Assembly: GCA_905221605.1 (NCBI GenBank)
Contig: CAJNDS010002799.1
Location: forward strand, 64,001-128,000
From: Symbiodinium natans
Taxonomy: Eukaryota > Sar > Dinophyceae > Suessiales > Symbiodiniaceae
Direction of reading: 5' to 3'
DNA length: 64,000 nucleotides
The notes under the pieces are model-generated. The model ran no database searches and was not told the DNA's origin. It saw only the letters and a program-made list of their open reading frames with translations. Below, one piece after another: positions 55,330 to 64,000 of the stretch. Numbering within the stretch: the stretch's first letter is position 1; every line of letters starts with the position of its first letter. Position numbers and translations under genes: made by a program.

Positions 55330-57100
55330 TGGGTCTCGATATCCTGGTTTTCGAGACGCCAGGATTTTTGCGGGGTAGAGGTAGAGGTTTGGCTAAAGGT
55401 ATCAGGCCACGAGCGAGGCTGGGTGTGGGTTGTGGTCCGGTCCGGAAGGAAGGATTTAGAATGTATGTTGGACCCAAAATCCCGGCAGATTTCTGGAGGG
55501 CCCTGAGACCCTGAAGGGCCCCGAAAGCCCCGGAGGCCCCGGGCCCAACTCATGGAACAGAGTTTTGACTGGTCTTCTGTACACAGTGGCTCTGACAAGT
55601 GCAAGCAAAACAGTCACTGTGTATAGATGCAGTGTACTTGCGAGTTCTCCTGGAAACTTCAGCAAGCACAAAACGTCACATTTTTTTGCATACTTGGAAA
55701 GATGGGACGCTCGGGCAAGCGGGGGGGGGGTTGGGCATGCACTGAAGCCCTTAAAACACTCCATTTCAAACAGCAAAGCAGCGAGGGGGGGGGGGTCGGG
55801 CATGCACTAGAGCCCTAACAAGGTGGGGGCCGAGGGGGAGGGCGGGAAGGGTGAGGGGGGCGGCGGGCACAGCGAGGGTAAGAGGAACGCGTCAAGGGGC
55901 AGCGAGGGCAAGAGGTGTGGCACTGGGCGAGGGAGCAGACAACCCGCTCCGGCTGGGGTCGGCGGATATACATATATGTATATGTGTATATATATATATA
56001 TATATCATATATGTAGATATCATATTGAACATATACAGCATCTTCACTACATAGCACAGATTTCAATCAACAGGGCACAATATCATCACCTTTTGCCACT
56101 GTGGGGTGTGTTTGAGAGAGTTTTTGAGCGCCTGCAAAGAGGCGGTCCGAGGAGATCCGGGCATTGCATGACCAAGCAGCCGAGGCCGCGCTCGCCAAGG
56201 GATGCGCCGCGTTTACGGGGTATGTTTGGGGTTTGGGGATGTTCGGGTACTTTTTGTAAGGGGCTCCTGCAAGAAGCATCATCTCGCTGGGTAGTAGAGG
56301 TACCCCTAGTTTGGGAAAAGCCCATACGAGGTAGGGTTAATATTTCTACTGCTACGGACGCAGGTCGTGGATCGTCTGAAAGTGATACACCCTAGATGTG
56401 TACTCGTGCTACGCAGTCAAAGGAGGGGGTGGTTTTCTTTTTTTGTTGCTACTTGTTTTCCCTTTCCGCGAACCCAGTCGTCCTGGAACCCTGGTCCCCA
56501 GGTCCCCTTGTCTTTGGTCCCCTGGTCCCCCTGGTTCCCTGTCCTTTCGGTCTACTGGCTCGCTGGTCCTCTGGTACCTGTGGTCCTCTATCTTCCGCCC
56601 TGGTCTTGGACGAACACAAGAACAACAACAACCACAACAAAAAGATTTACAATAACAGTAACAATAACAAGAACCTTAAAGGTTTTCCTATGAATTTTGC
56701 AAGCGGAAAGTTTTTTGAATAAGTCATTTTTAAAGTCGGGGTTTTCCGTGAACATCTGAAGTCAATCCTTACTAGAACATAAACAAGATAAACAGGTTTT
56801 GGAATAAGCTTTCGGAAAAAGCCGAGGTTTTCCGACAAGAGTGTAGACAGAATGGAGGTTCAGGAAAGCGAAGTTTCGATTAAAATGTCGAATTTTCCTC
56901 TTGAAACATATACCATTAAACGTAGAGATTGCGCGTGAAAGGTCTTGACAGTTACAGGGCCTGCAGCGGGCAGCAAAAACAGGGAGCAAAAGCCAACAGA
57001 AAGGGAGCAACACAAAATCCACCCCAGAGAAATCCAGAACAGCATCACAAGAGAGTGTCGATCACTTGGGGCGAGTTTTGCAAGAATGGCAAACATGAGC
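55330..57100. other. no supported gene
   Basis: Holds the right part of candidate element 2 with G-rich copies at 55720-55860 and a TA tract at 55966-56010. Beyond it lie a CCTGGTCCC-rich part at 56480-56580 and an ACAACAACA part at 56615-56680. No frame is convincing. Confidence 0.45.
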
Positions 57101-57109
57101 ACAAGGACA

Positions 57110-57111
<2 letters not shown>

Positions 57112-57172
<61 letters not shown>
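57112..57172 (+). repeat. poly-C tract of about 60
   Basis: The longest homopolymer of the window, about 60 C in a row. Shorter C runs follow at 57181 and 57370. Confidence 0.95.
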
Positions 57173-57178
<6 letters not shown>

Positions 57179-57182
57179 ACCC

Positions 57183-57560
57183 CCCCCCCCCCCTGTGGTG
57201 TGGTTGGGGGTTGGTTTTAGGGTTTTAGGGTTTAGGGTTTAGGGTTTAGGGTTTAGGGTTTTAGGGTTTTAGGGTTTTAGGGTTTAGGGTTTAGGGTTTA
57301 GGTTTTAGGGTTTAGGGTTTAGGGTTTAGGGTTTAGGGTTTTCCCCGCGGATGGGGTACTAAGATGATCCCCCCCCCCCTGTGGTGTGGTTGGGGGTTGG
57401 TTTTAGGGTTAGGGTTTAGGGTTCAGGGTTTTAGGGTTTAGGGTTTAAGGTTTAAGACTTAAGGTTTAGGGTTTAGGGTTAGGGTTTAGGTTTTAGGGTT
57501 TAGGGTTTAGGGTTTAGGGTTTAGGGTTTAGGGTTTAGGGTTTAGGGTTTAGGGACCGTA
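57183..57560 (+). repeat. duplicated TTTAGGG block
   Basis: Two copies of the same structure: a C run, then TGTGGTGTGGTTGGGGGTTG, then 15-20 TTTAGGG units. They start at about 57183 and 57369. The units alternate between TTTAGGG and TTTTAGGG. It is the cleanest telomere-like sequence in the window. Confidence 0.95.
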
Positions 57561-57819
57561 GAGTAGACTTGGGGGGGGGGGGGATACCATGGGGGGGGGG
57601 GGCCCAGGACGCTCGACGCTGAACCATATATATATATATATGTGCTCGCGACACAAGGGCCCCATACACACACTCACCACTAGCTGCAATACAAGCCCTC
57701 CTTCATACAGTGCCCCGCTGCTTCCATCCCTGCTCTATCCTTTTTTCCCTCCTTTGAAAGGTCAAAAGCTTCTTGCCTGCTGAGAGATCTGCCCTCAACA
57801 CGCGGCTCCATGCTCCCAG

Positions 57820-57990
57820 GCCAGAGCAGAACTGCAGCTGCTTCGGGGCCAGCTGCAGGCTGTGCGCCTTTGCAAGCGTCAGGCTGCGCTCTTGGGCATT
57901 AAGGGCATGTGGCGTGCCCAGTGCATGCAGGAGGAGCGGACGGCTCAAGGCTCCGAGATGGAACGCCTGAAAACCATGTTGGGACCTTGA
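57820..57990 (+). CDS. coiled-coil exon
   Basis: After TGCTCCCAG|G the frame reads ARAELQLLRGQLQAVRLCKR, then CMQEERTAQGSEMERLKTML, and stops at TGA 57988 unless spliced before. It has strong heptads. This resumes the exon train that stopped at 51.9 kb. Confidence 0.55.
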   Translation, partial: ARAELQLLRGQLQAVRLCKRQAALLGIKGMWRAQCMQEERTAQGSEMERLKTMLGP

Positions 57991-58102
57991 GCCGTGATGA
58001 GCTCGTGGGGAGCTGTGCAGCAGATGTACTAGCTGAGTACTAGCCATGTACTAGCCATGTACTGGAACTGAGCGAGGGTGGCTCAGGCACTCGCTGGTTG
58101 AG

Positions 58103-58434
58103 CAGCAACGGCTGCAACTGCTCCAGACCGAGAACCAGCTGCGACTACGCGGTATCGAGGACAAAGACACAGCTTTGTCATTGGCTTTCCTGCTTCTGTC
58201 TATTTTCAGCAGGACGTGGACCTCCAGGTCACTGCGCAGGCTCTGGCGATATCTGCTGAGCTAGAGGCATCCTTTGCACCCTCTTTGGCTTTTTGGGGCA
58301 AGAGTTTTTGTCAGGCACACTTTGATGCTCCGGGTGTGACCGACCAGCTCCAGTCTGAACTCCTGGAGTACGCACTTGCAACATCTTCCAATGTCACGCG
58401 TGCTTTCGCAATGCCTGGAGAATTGACTTGCTGA
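58103..58434 (+). CDS. coiled-coil exons
   Basis: Exon 58103-58151 reads QQRLQLLQTENQLRLR and ends CGCG|GTATCG. After TTTTCAGCAG|G the next exon reads DVDLQVTAQALAISAELEAS, and later TDQLQSELLEYALATSSNV, to a stop at 58434. A 174-residue minus-strand frame overlaps here (58261-58785), but the coiled-coil pattern favours the plus strand. Confidence 0.45.
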
Positions 58435-58800
58435 AGAGGTCGGTGCATTTTCCCATGGCTGAGGCCCATGGGGCATGAGCTGTTGCATAAGCTTTGAGAG
58501 AGCATGAAAGATGGCTTCGCTTGCGTTGCCACTGACCTTCCAGCACAACTTCTGGCGAGTGTTCTCAAGGCACTGCCTGACCCTCACGGAGGTTGGCGTC
58601 AGGAGCTTAGGGGAGCGTCTGTAGAAAAAGAAAACGTCATCATTCATGCTCCTTGCGGGTGCTTGGGGCTCTCCGGGTTTCTTCAACCCTGCCAAGGCTA
58701 CTAAGGGCTTCCTCTGCAGCATTTCAATAGAGTTGTCACTTGTTCTTGTCTCCGCGGTGCACCGCAGGAGATCTGTTGTGACCAAGGTGAATCACCAGAG

Positions 58801-59290
58801 TTGAAGGCTTCGAGAACTCCAGAGGCACTTGTGGAGCTGAAAGTTGCATTTGCAGCTCTGTCTTTCTCCATTCCGCAGATCTCTCTCTCTGCAGGCCTTG
58901 TAGGTGTTTCAGCGAACGCTCCTGTCACAAGGTCGGTGTGGCAGGACCTCTTTTGCAGAAGAGACCTCCCGTGCAACACTTACGCATGCAATGCAGGAAA
59001 GTTGATGGGCAAGTTCGTCATATATTGTGAGTTAGATGGTCACTGACACACTGAGCAGAAGCACGAGGCCACGCCCTGCAGGGCCGGTGGTCGGCTGACA
59101 GGCCGACCTGCTGAATGCAAGGTGCCGTGGATCTTTGGTGGATTGACGCTGCCTTGCAGGGGGCTATGGGCTCGAAGTTCGCTCACAGCCAAGCTCTTAT
59201 TCGATTCTAGTCTAGTGTGTTTCCGCAGCATGATGAGCAACTACTCCAGTGCCGCTCGAGCGATGCTACTGAAACTTCCTCTGTCCGCCT
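58801..59290 (+). CDS. further exon candidates
   Basis: Short plus-strand stretches read ASRTPEALVELKVAFAALSF (near 58804), QKHEATPCRAGGRLTGRPAE (near 59056) and HDEQLLQCRSSDATETS (near 59231). Each follows an AG acceptor. They fit the coiled-coil train but are individually weak. Confidence 0.3.
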
Positions 59291-59623
59291 CCCCTATCTG
59301 CAGGGCCTCATCATTATGCCTCTGCTAAGAGCAGAGCAGCTGCAACAGACCTACTGTAGCCATGTATGACTTTGCAGGAGCACAACCGCCGTTAGGTTAT
59401 CCCGTGCAGAGAGGTCTGTGACAGGCCATGTGCCGCAAAATTTCTATCGTTTTGAGACGGATGGCAGACAATCTTCCGACACCGCACATGCCCAGTAAGA
59501 TCTGTAAGATGCCCTCCTCTCAGGATTTGTTGCGGCAGAAAGCGGATAGGAGCGGCTGAGGGCCCTGGGCCAGCCGGTAGATCTGAGACGTGCCGAGGCT
59601 CCAGCGCATGCGGCAGGAGAATG

Positions 59624-59706
59624 GCGCCATGCAGACGTACATCACGCAAAGCGCCGCCTTCTTGCAGCAGGCGCTGGCCTCGGCGCAAGATGGCGCAAGT
59701 ACGTCG
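59624..59706 (+). CDS. helical exon candidate
   Basis: After GGCAG|G the frame reads ENGAMQTYITQSAAFLQQAL, then ASAQDGA. A competing frame over the same bases reads ERLRALGQPVDLRRAEAPAH. Both may be partial exons. Confidence 0.35.
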
Positions 59707-59799
59707 CATGCATCGATGTGCAATAGCAAGGCACAGGGGGCCGCCGCACCGGCTCCGGCAACTTGGGCACAAAGGGAAGTTAGGAGAAGTTAGTGGAAG

Positions 59800-62070
59800 T
59801 GAGGGGAAGTTGCAAGCCTTGTATGCTACTGTTGCAGCAATGTGTCGGAACCCTGAGGCTCGCCGAGTCCTGAGCTTGGGCACCACATCGCTGGGGCCTC
59901 ACGAAACCACACGTCACTGCCCTTCACTTGTAGCACTGATTCGTTCTGAGATGTGAACCTGAATCCTTGCTGTTTCCTTTCTTAAAGAAGGAGAGAGCGA
60001 AGGATGCGTGGCCCGCCTCGGTTGCCTCGGTGGATTAAGCCGCCCTCAAGGTTACCCGGGCACCAAGCGGCCCACATCCCCCAAACCTGCCGCAGACCCC
60101 CACGATCGTCGTGTCATCGTGCAAAAGGGTGTGGGCTGAGCATGTCGCTGCAGTGTATTATACATGCGGATGTCCAGAGGGCAAGGTGCGAGGAAAGTTA
60201 TTGCGGCCGGCTTTCCCGTCGTGATTTGTGTTTCGAATGGTAGAGGCGTGAGTGCGCGCGCTTCATCACATGAATATGCACCTCTAGAAATCTCTCTCTC
60301 TGTCTTTTTTCAAAGCGCGCGCCCAAGGTCAGATACCCCGCTGGAGGACAGCAGCAGTGCAAGTCCTGTTTGCTGTGGCCATCTGCCGTTGCCGCTGTGA
60401 TGCTTTCTCCAACGGTTTCATTTCAGGACCTATCCAGTCAAACATCTTCGGGTGAGACCTAATTTGACAGGGTTGCTAATTCTATGTCAATTCGCTTAGT
60501 GTAGAGTAGAGTAGGTTGTATTCGGGCCTTCAGGCTGGTATCGTCCAGGAGCCCTGTACCATAGCAAATGTTGGCATCTGCCTTTGTGAGGGCAAGTGCC
60601 CAACTAGAGGCCTGCCAAAGAGCGGTGATTATTCTGCCACAAGACAAGCTACATCGTTCTGACGTCAGGATTACTAGAAAAGATTCAGGGGCAAGCTCAG
60701 GCTCCAAGTGGCAGTAACATCCAGGAACCCGCAGGCTGTTGTCTCACAAGATTCGTGATCGCAGGCCGGTCATGAGAACTTCTGAAGCACTCAGGCTCCA
60801 GATCCTTGCAAATTAAAAAACCACCTCTGGGTTATGTTGCGCAGAACCCATTGATTCTCCGAGGTTCATCAGCCATCGCAGTAAAGTCATTTCGACTGTT
60901 TTGGACTGCATGTTGCACTCTCCCTCATACTAGTAGGAGGGACATGGCTCTTTTGGCTCGGAGCTCGATCTGTTGCAATGGATCATGATGTTCTCACTGG
61001 TGGGTATCACTTGTCACTTGCTGGTTCGGAGTAGAGGTTTACAAGCTGCATCAACATCAGGACATTGGTGAGCCTAACGGACTACCAGCACTAAGCACTG
61101 CTGCAGCATGTGTCTGCCTCTGCAGTTTCTCAATGCGTATGAGTTGGTTCCCGGCCCAGGCATTGCCAACACTTGCAAAGCTGTTGCATCTGTTGCCAAT
61201 GCCTCCTGGACTTCACCTCATTCAAGTGCAGGAGCATGGCCAACTGCGGGCAGTGTTGCCTGCGACTGGCCTCCGGTGCAATCATCCTCCTCGTGGCATG
61301 TCTGATAGGCTTGTCCCGACAGTGTGTGCGAGTTGAACGAGGGCAACAGTCATGTCCAGCGAGGATCAGCCCAACGTGGTACAGCACAAGCAAGTGAACC
61401 TTTCAGGTATCGGAGTGTGCAAGTACAACCCGCAAAGTAGGATGCGATGTTGAAATCTTACCTTCATGCGACCCGGTTGAATAGATTTTATCAACCAAGC
61501 GCTCAAATACTTTTGGGATCTGTGGCTCTAGGCTGAGATTTTCGGGGTCATTGCGGTTGTGCTCGAGTGCCAGCAACGCAGGAATCCTTGTCAGCCTGGG
61601 ATCTACAGAGGCTGCATGGCAGCTGGGGTCCGTTGAGGAGGTGCCAATCTTGACATCTCGCGATTTCAGCAGAGTTGGAAGGTCGAGTCGAGCTTGTGCC
61701 TCATGGCCGTAGCTGAGGATTGCTGTAGCACCGTAGCATTCAGCACTTCTGGGAGCTATTTGGAGGAGGGGGGACATGGGGGGCACTGGCTCTTGCATAG
61801 GCTTCAGTACTTTAAGCGGCTTGAAGGCATATCTTGGCAAGCTCAGCTGAGGTGTCAATCGGATTCTGCAACATCACCTCTCCTCAAAGAGAAATGAGCT
61901 GAAAATGAACGGTGCTGCGAGAAACCACAAAGCGATAGCAAGACCCTGGCACAACTCCTGGAACAACCAGCTGCAAGCGTGACAAATTTCTGGATGTGCG
62001 GTGGCATGCTTGTAATGGAGGTGTGGAACGACCTTGCGGGTTTGGACCTTTCTGCCTATTTCGTGGCCCT
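59800..62070. other. mostly unassigned
   Basis: Apart from the minus-strand frame at 61403-61858, a few tiny plus-strand exon candidates are visible. One is EVYKLHQHQDIG near 61034 before a GTGAGCC donor, and another is MSSEDQPNVVQHKQVNLS at 61352 before GTATCG. None is secure. No repeats stand out. Confidence 0.35.
61403..61858 (-). CDS. open frame, unknown, against neighbours
   Basis: A 151-residue minus-strand frame with LDLPTLLKSRDVKIGTSS, RLTRIPALLALEHNRNDPEN and IPKVFERLVDKIYSTGSHEG. The composition and hydrophobic periodicity look like a genuine protein. It runs opposite to all well-supported genes from 25.6 to 63.9 kb. It could be a separate antisense-oriented gene or an exon of one. 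The family is not recognised. Confidence 0.4.
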   Translation of the reverse strand: MTPQLSLPRYAFKPLKVLKPMQEPVPPMSPLLQIAPRSAECYGATAILSYGHEAQARLDLPTLLKSRDVKIGTSSTDPSCHAASVDPRLTRIPALLALEHNRNDPENLSLEPQIPKVFERLVDKIYSTGSHEGKISTSHPTLRVVLAHSDT

Positions 62071-62073
62071 TCT

Positions 62074-62139
62074 GAAGCTCGTCTGCAACACTTGTGCCAG
62101 AGAGAGCAACGCGCCAGAGACTTCGTGAGGCGGATGGAT
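62074..62139 (+). CDS. coiled-coil exon
   Basis: The frame reads EARLQHLCQREQRARDFVRR before a possible CGGATG|GATGTC donor. It is the last coiled-coil piece before the proline-rich part of the J-domain gene. Confidence 0.4.
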
Positions 62140-62389
62140 GTCACATGTTAAAAACATAAGTCAGGATGTGGTAAAGCATGATAAAGCAAGTGCAGCCATG
62201 CGGAAGCTATGTATCTACTCGTAATGGCATCAGGATCGGGATCTTGACGACGCTCCCAGCCTTGTTTTGCAACAGGGGGCACTCAGAAAAGGAGGCACCG
62301 CTCGAACCGGATTCGACAGGCCGCTGCACATGTCTGCCATCCAGCCGAGTTATTTCTGAGAATTTCATGAGAGTTCCTCCTGGCGTTGA

Positions 62390-62500
62390 AGGCAAAGCCA
62401 ATCCTGGCGTGGAAGTACCCAAGGCGCCGGCGCCCCCAGCGCCGGCGCCGAAGCCGAAGCCGAAGCCAAAGCCGCTCAGTCCCAGGAGGGGCCAAATCCA
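62390..62500 (+). CDS. Pro/Lys-rich exon candidate
   Basis: The frame reads GKANPGVEVPKAPAPPAPAP followed by KPKPKPKPLS. It follows TTGAAG|G and meets CCCAG|GAGGGG. Such linkers often lie before folded domains. It may be an upstream exon of the J-domain gene at 62796. A purine tract of GGGGGAGGGG type follows at 62605-62675. Confidence 0.35.
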
Positions 62501-62795
62501 TAACTCATCACATCATTGTAAACGCTTGCGCGCGCCGCCTCGGCAGCCGGGCCGGCCCCAGGACAGGAAAGGAGGAAAGAGGGTTTCGCAAAAAAAGGGG
62601 AGGAAGGGCAGGGGGAAGGGGGAGGGGGGAGGGGGGAGGGGGGGGAGGGGGGAGGGGGGAGGGGGGGAGGGGGGCTTGTTCCAGACGCTTCTCGGCAGGA
62701 AGCCGAGGCGAATAGTCACATGTCAGGGTTTAGGGCTCAGAGCTTCTCCCTCACAGTTTCCCCCCTTGGTCTCAGAGTGCCGATGTTTTTGCAAG

Positions 62796-63881
62796 GAGCC
62801 AGGCAAAGGAGCTGGTGGGCTCTCGCATGAGCCCGGAGCAGGCGCTCCAATTCCTCACTTTTGTGCCACCTTTTGTGCCACCTTTTTTGCCACCTTGTGG
62901 CTGGTGCTTCGCGGATCGTCCTCGCGAGGCCCAGAAGGCCGCGGAGAAGATCCTTTCCCTGAGGTCCTACGTGGAGCGCACAGACCCGCGGCTCGGCGAA
63001 GACCTGTAGATGGCATATGATTGCATTATTTGTTCTGTCCGCTTTGTTGATGGCTGTGGCAGTGATGGCACGTAAAAGTCACGGTCTGTCAGGATCAACT
63101 TGGATGAGATGTGGGCCTTCTTTGATATGCCTGCGCCAACGAGTAGCAGATCCATGGATCCATCGGATCCGATCATGCAGACTTTGAAGGGCAAGCTCAA
63201 CCGACAACGGCTGCTCTTTCACCCCGATAAGAACGGCCACCCTGAGGCAGGCGAAAACGGGATTCAAAAATGAGCCGTGCAGGCATTGGGCCAATCTTGA
63301 GCCTGCATCCGTCGGCTCTTTCCTCAGGCCGAGAAGACCTTCAAGTTCCTGGAGGTCTGCCATCAAAAGTTGATGCGCGCATACACGCGTCAGGGGGAGT
63401 CGGTCCATCAAAGAACACGGCGAGAGGAGGAGGAGCTGAAGAAGGAGAGTGTCAGCCAATGTCAGGGGTGGGAATGTAAGTGGCGATTGGTGTATGCAAT
63501 TTTCATGCGGCTTTGAAAGGGCGTGATCTCATGTGATCTCTTGTGTTTCAGAAGATGGATTCGAGCTTGCACCTGGTTGAGTTGCCTGCTTGTGAGGAGC
63601 AGGAGCGTCGTCAGAAACAGGAGGAGGAGCGGCGCGCGCAGATGGCTGGGGCCTGTGTGAGTCTGCACCAATCAGTTCGCAGATAAGTATGGTCATGCGG
63701 TCATGCATTGTTCAGGCTCTGTATCTCTAAAATCTCCACCCATGGCCATCTCCGCCCATGTTGGTCCTGTCGCAAGTTGAAGGCCTTGATTGAGAAAGAA
63801 GAGGAGGAGAGGGTTCGCAGGGCTGAAAGGCAACAACAGCGCCTGGAGGCGATGCTTCAAGCGAAGCAGCTTCTTGCCTGA
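62796..63881 (+). CDS. J-domain (DnaJ-like) protein, 3' part
   Basis: J domains stimulate Hsp70 ATPase through an HPD motif. Exons: 62796-63005 (SQAKELVGSRMSPEQALQFL, a Pro-rich loop, then REAQKAAEKILSLRSYVER), 63093-63246 (INLDEMWAFFDMPAP, then LNRQRLLFHPDKNGHPE with HPD), 63328-63444 (AEKTFKFLEVCHQKLMRAYT, then an acidic run), 63552-63656 (EEQERRQKQEEERRAQMAGA) and about 63783-63881 (ALIEKEEEERVRRAERQQQR, end MLQAKQLLA, TGA). The introns are GT-AG (87 bases), GC-AG (81 bases, HPE|AEKTF), probably GA-AG (107 bases) and GT-AG. The HPD sits late, followed by one helix and a charged coiled tail, so this is a J-like type without zinc or Gly/Phe regions. The 5' end is unknown and may reach into the coiled-coil train. 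Confidence 0.8.
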
Positions 63882-64000
63882 ACTCCATAAATAGAGGATA
63901 GACAGATTTGAAAAGGGAGCTTGAGCAGCATTCAGCAGCAAGAAGCAGACACGGAAGCGCTTACGCTGAAAGATGGTGCCCTGGCGTACGGGATTCTTGG

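Larger units (their letters stand above)
53688..55969 (+). mobile_element. candidate G-rich element 2 (carries a gene)
   Basis: The left edge is TTTAATGGCTACCGCCAATG followed by CCGCCGACCCC (53688-53718). This equals the left edge of element 1 at 37842 with one difference. The right edge has GGGGTCGGCGG (55955-55965) followed by ATATA and a TA tract, as in element 1. An extra inverted copy, GGGGTCGGCGGCACTGGCG, lies outside at 53557-53575. Inside are G-rich stretches with 19-mer variants at 53893-53912, 55733-55751 and 55798-55816, and a two-exon gene. The parts 53840-53960 and 55725-55852 are direct copies of each other that flank the gene. No target-site duplication was seen. Confidence 0.45.

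Overview
This window looks like nuclear DNA of a dinoflagellate. The evidence is combined. One clear multi-exon gene encodes about 14 pentatricopeptide (PPR) units of 35 residues with the CEKA..W..AL signature common in dinoflagellate PPR proteins. Introns can be placed by reading frame, their acceptors mostly read AG|G, and several donors are GC or possibly GA instead of GT. There are many interstitial TTTAGGG/CCCTAAA tracts. Coding density is low, repeats are abundant and compositionally extreme, and no bacterial operon, rRNA or tRNA was found. Genus cannot be set from the sequence alone.

Layout. 0-3.7 kb: no supported gene, dispersed duplications. 3.7-5.5 kb: one plus-strand gene. 5.5-9.7 kb: gene-poor, microsatellites, a degenerate tandem repeat and a pentanucleotide satellite. 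9.7-23.1 kb: genes mainly on the minus strand (exons at 9.7-10.3, 14.9-15.5, 16.5-16.9, 17.5-18.05, 18.8-18.9, 21.3-21.9 kb), a 1.1-1.2 kb tandem duplication, a triplicated unit and an AT-rich island. 23.2-25.5 kb: strand-switch region with telomere-like tracts and hairpins. 25.6-29.0 kb: plus-strand exons of two or three short genes. 29-41 kb: mostly repeats, including a 1 kb degenerate TTTAGGG block flanked by inverted arrays, three copies of a 1.0-1.3 kb segmental repeat and a very G-rich block. 41.06-43.04 kb: the PPR gene. 44.4-51.9 kb and 57.8-62.1 kb: a long train of small exons that read as coiled coil. 52-57.6 kb: repeats that interrupt this train and hold an unrelated two-exon gene. 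62.8-63.9 kb: the 3' end of a J-domain (DnaJ-like) gene.

The best candidate for something undescribed is a repeat family at 37.84-39.60 kb and 53.69-55.97 kb. Both blocks are bounded by inverted copies of GGGGTCGGCGG, sit next to TA-rich tracts, have a G-saturated interior, and repeat the 19-mer GGGCATGCACTGGAGCCCT or close variants. The second block carries an intact-looking two-exon gene of unknown function that ends inside a TTTAGGG tract. This would fit a mobile element with a gene-less and a gene-bearing copy, but that is inference.

Gene functions that can be named are few: an organellar-type RNA-binding PPR protein, a J-domain co-chaperone-like protein, and a large coiled-coil protein. 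Exon joins were made by eye from frame, splice motifs and protein continuity, and none has transcript support.
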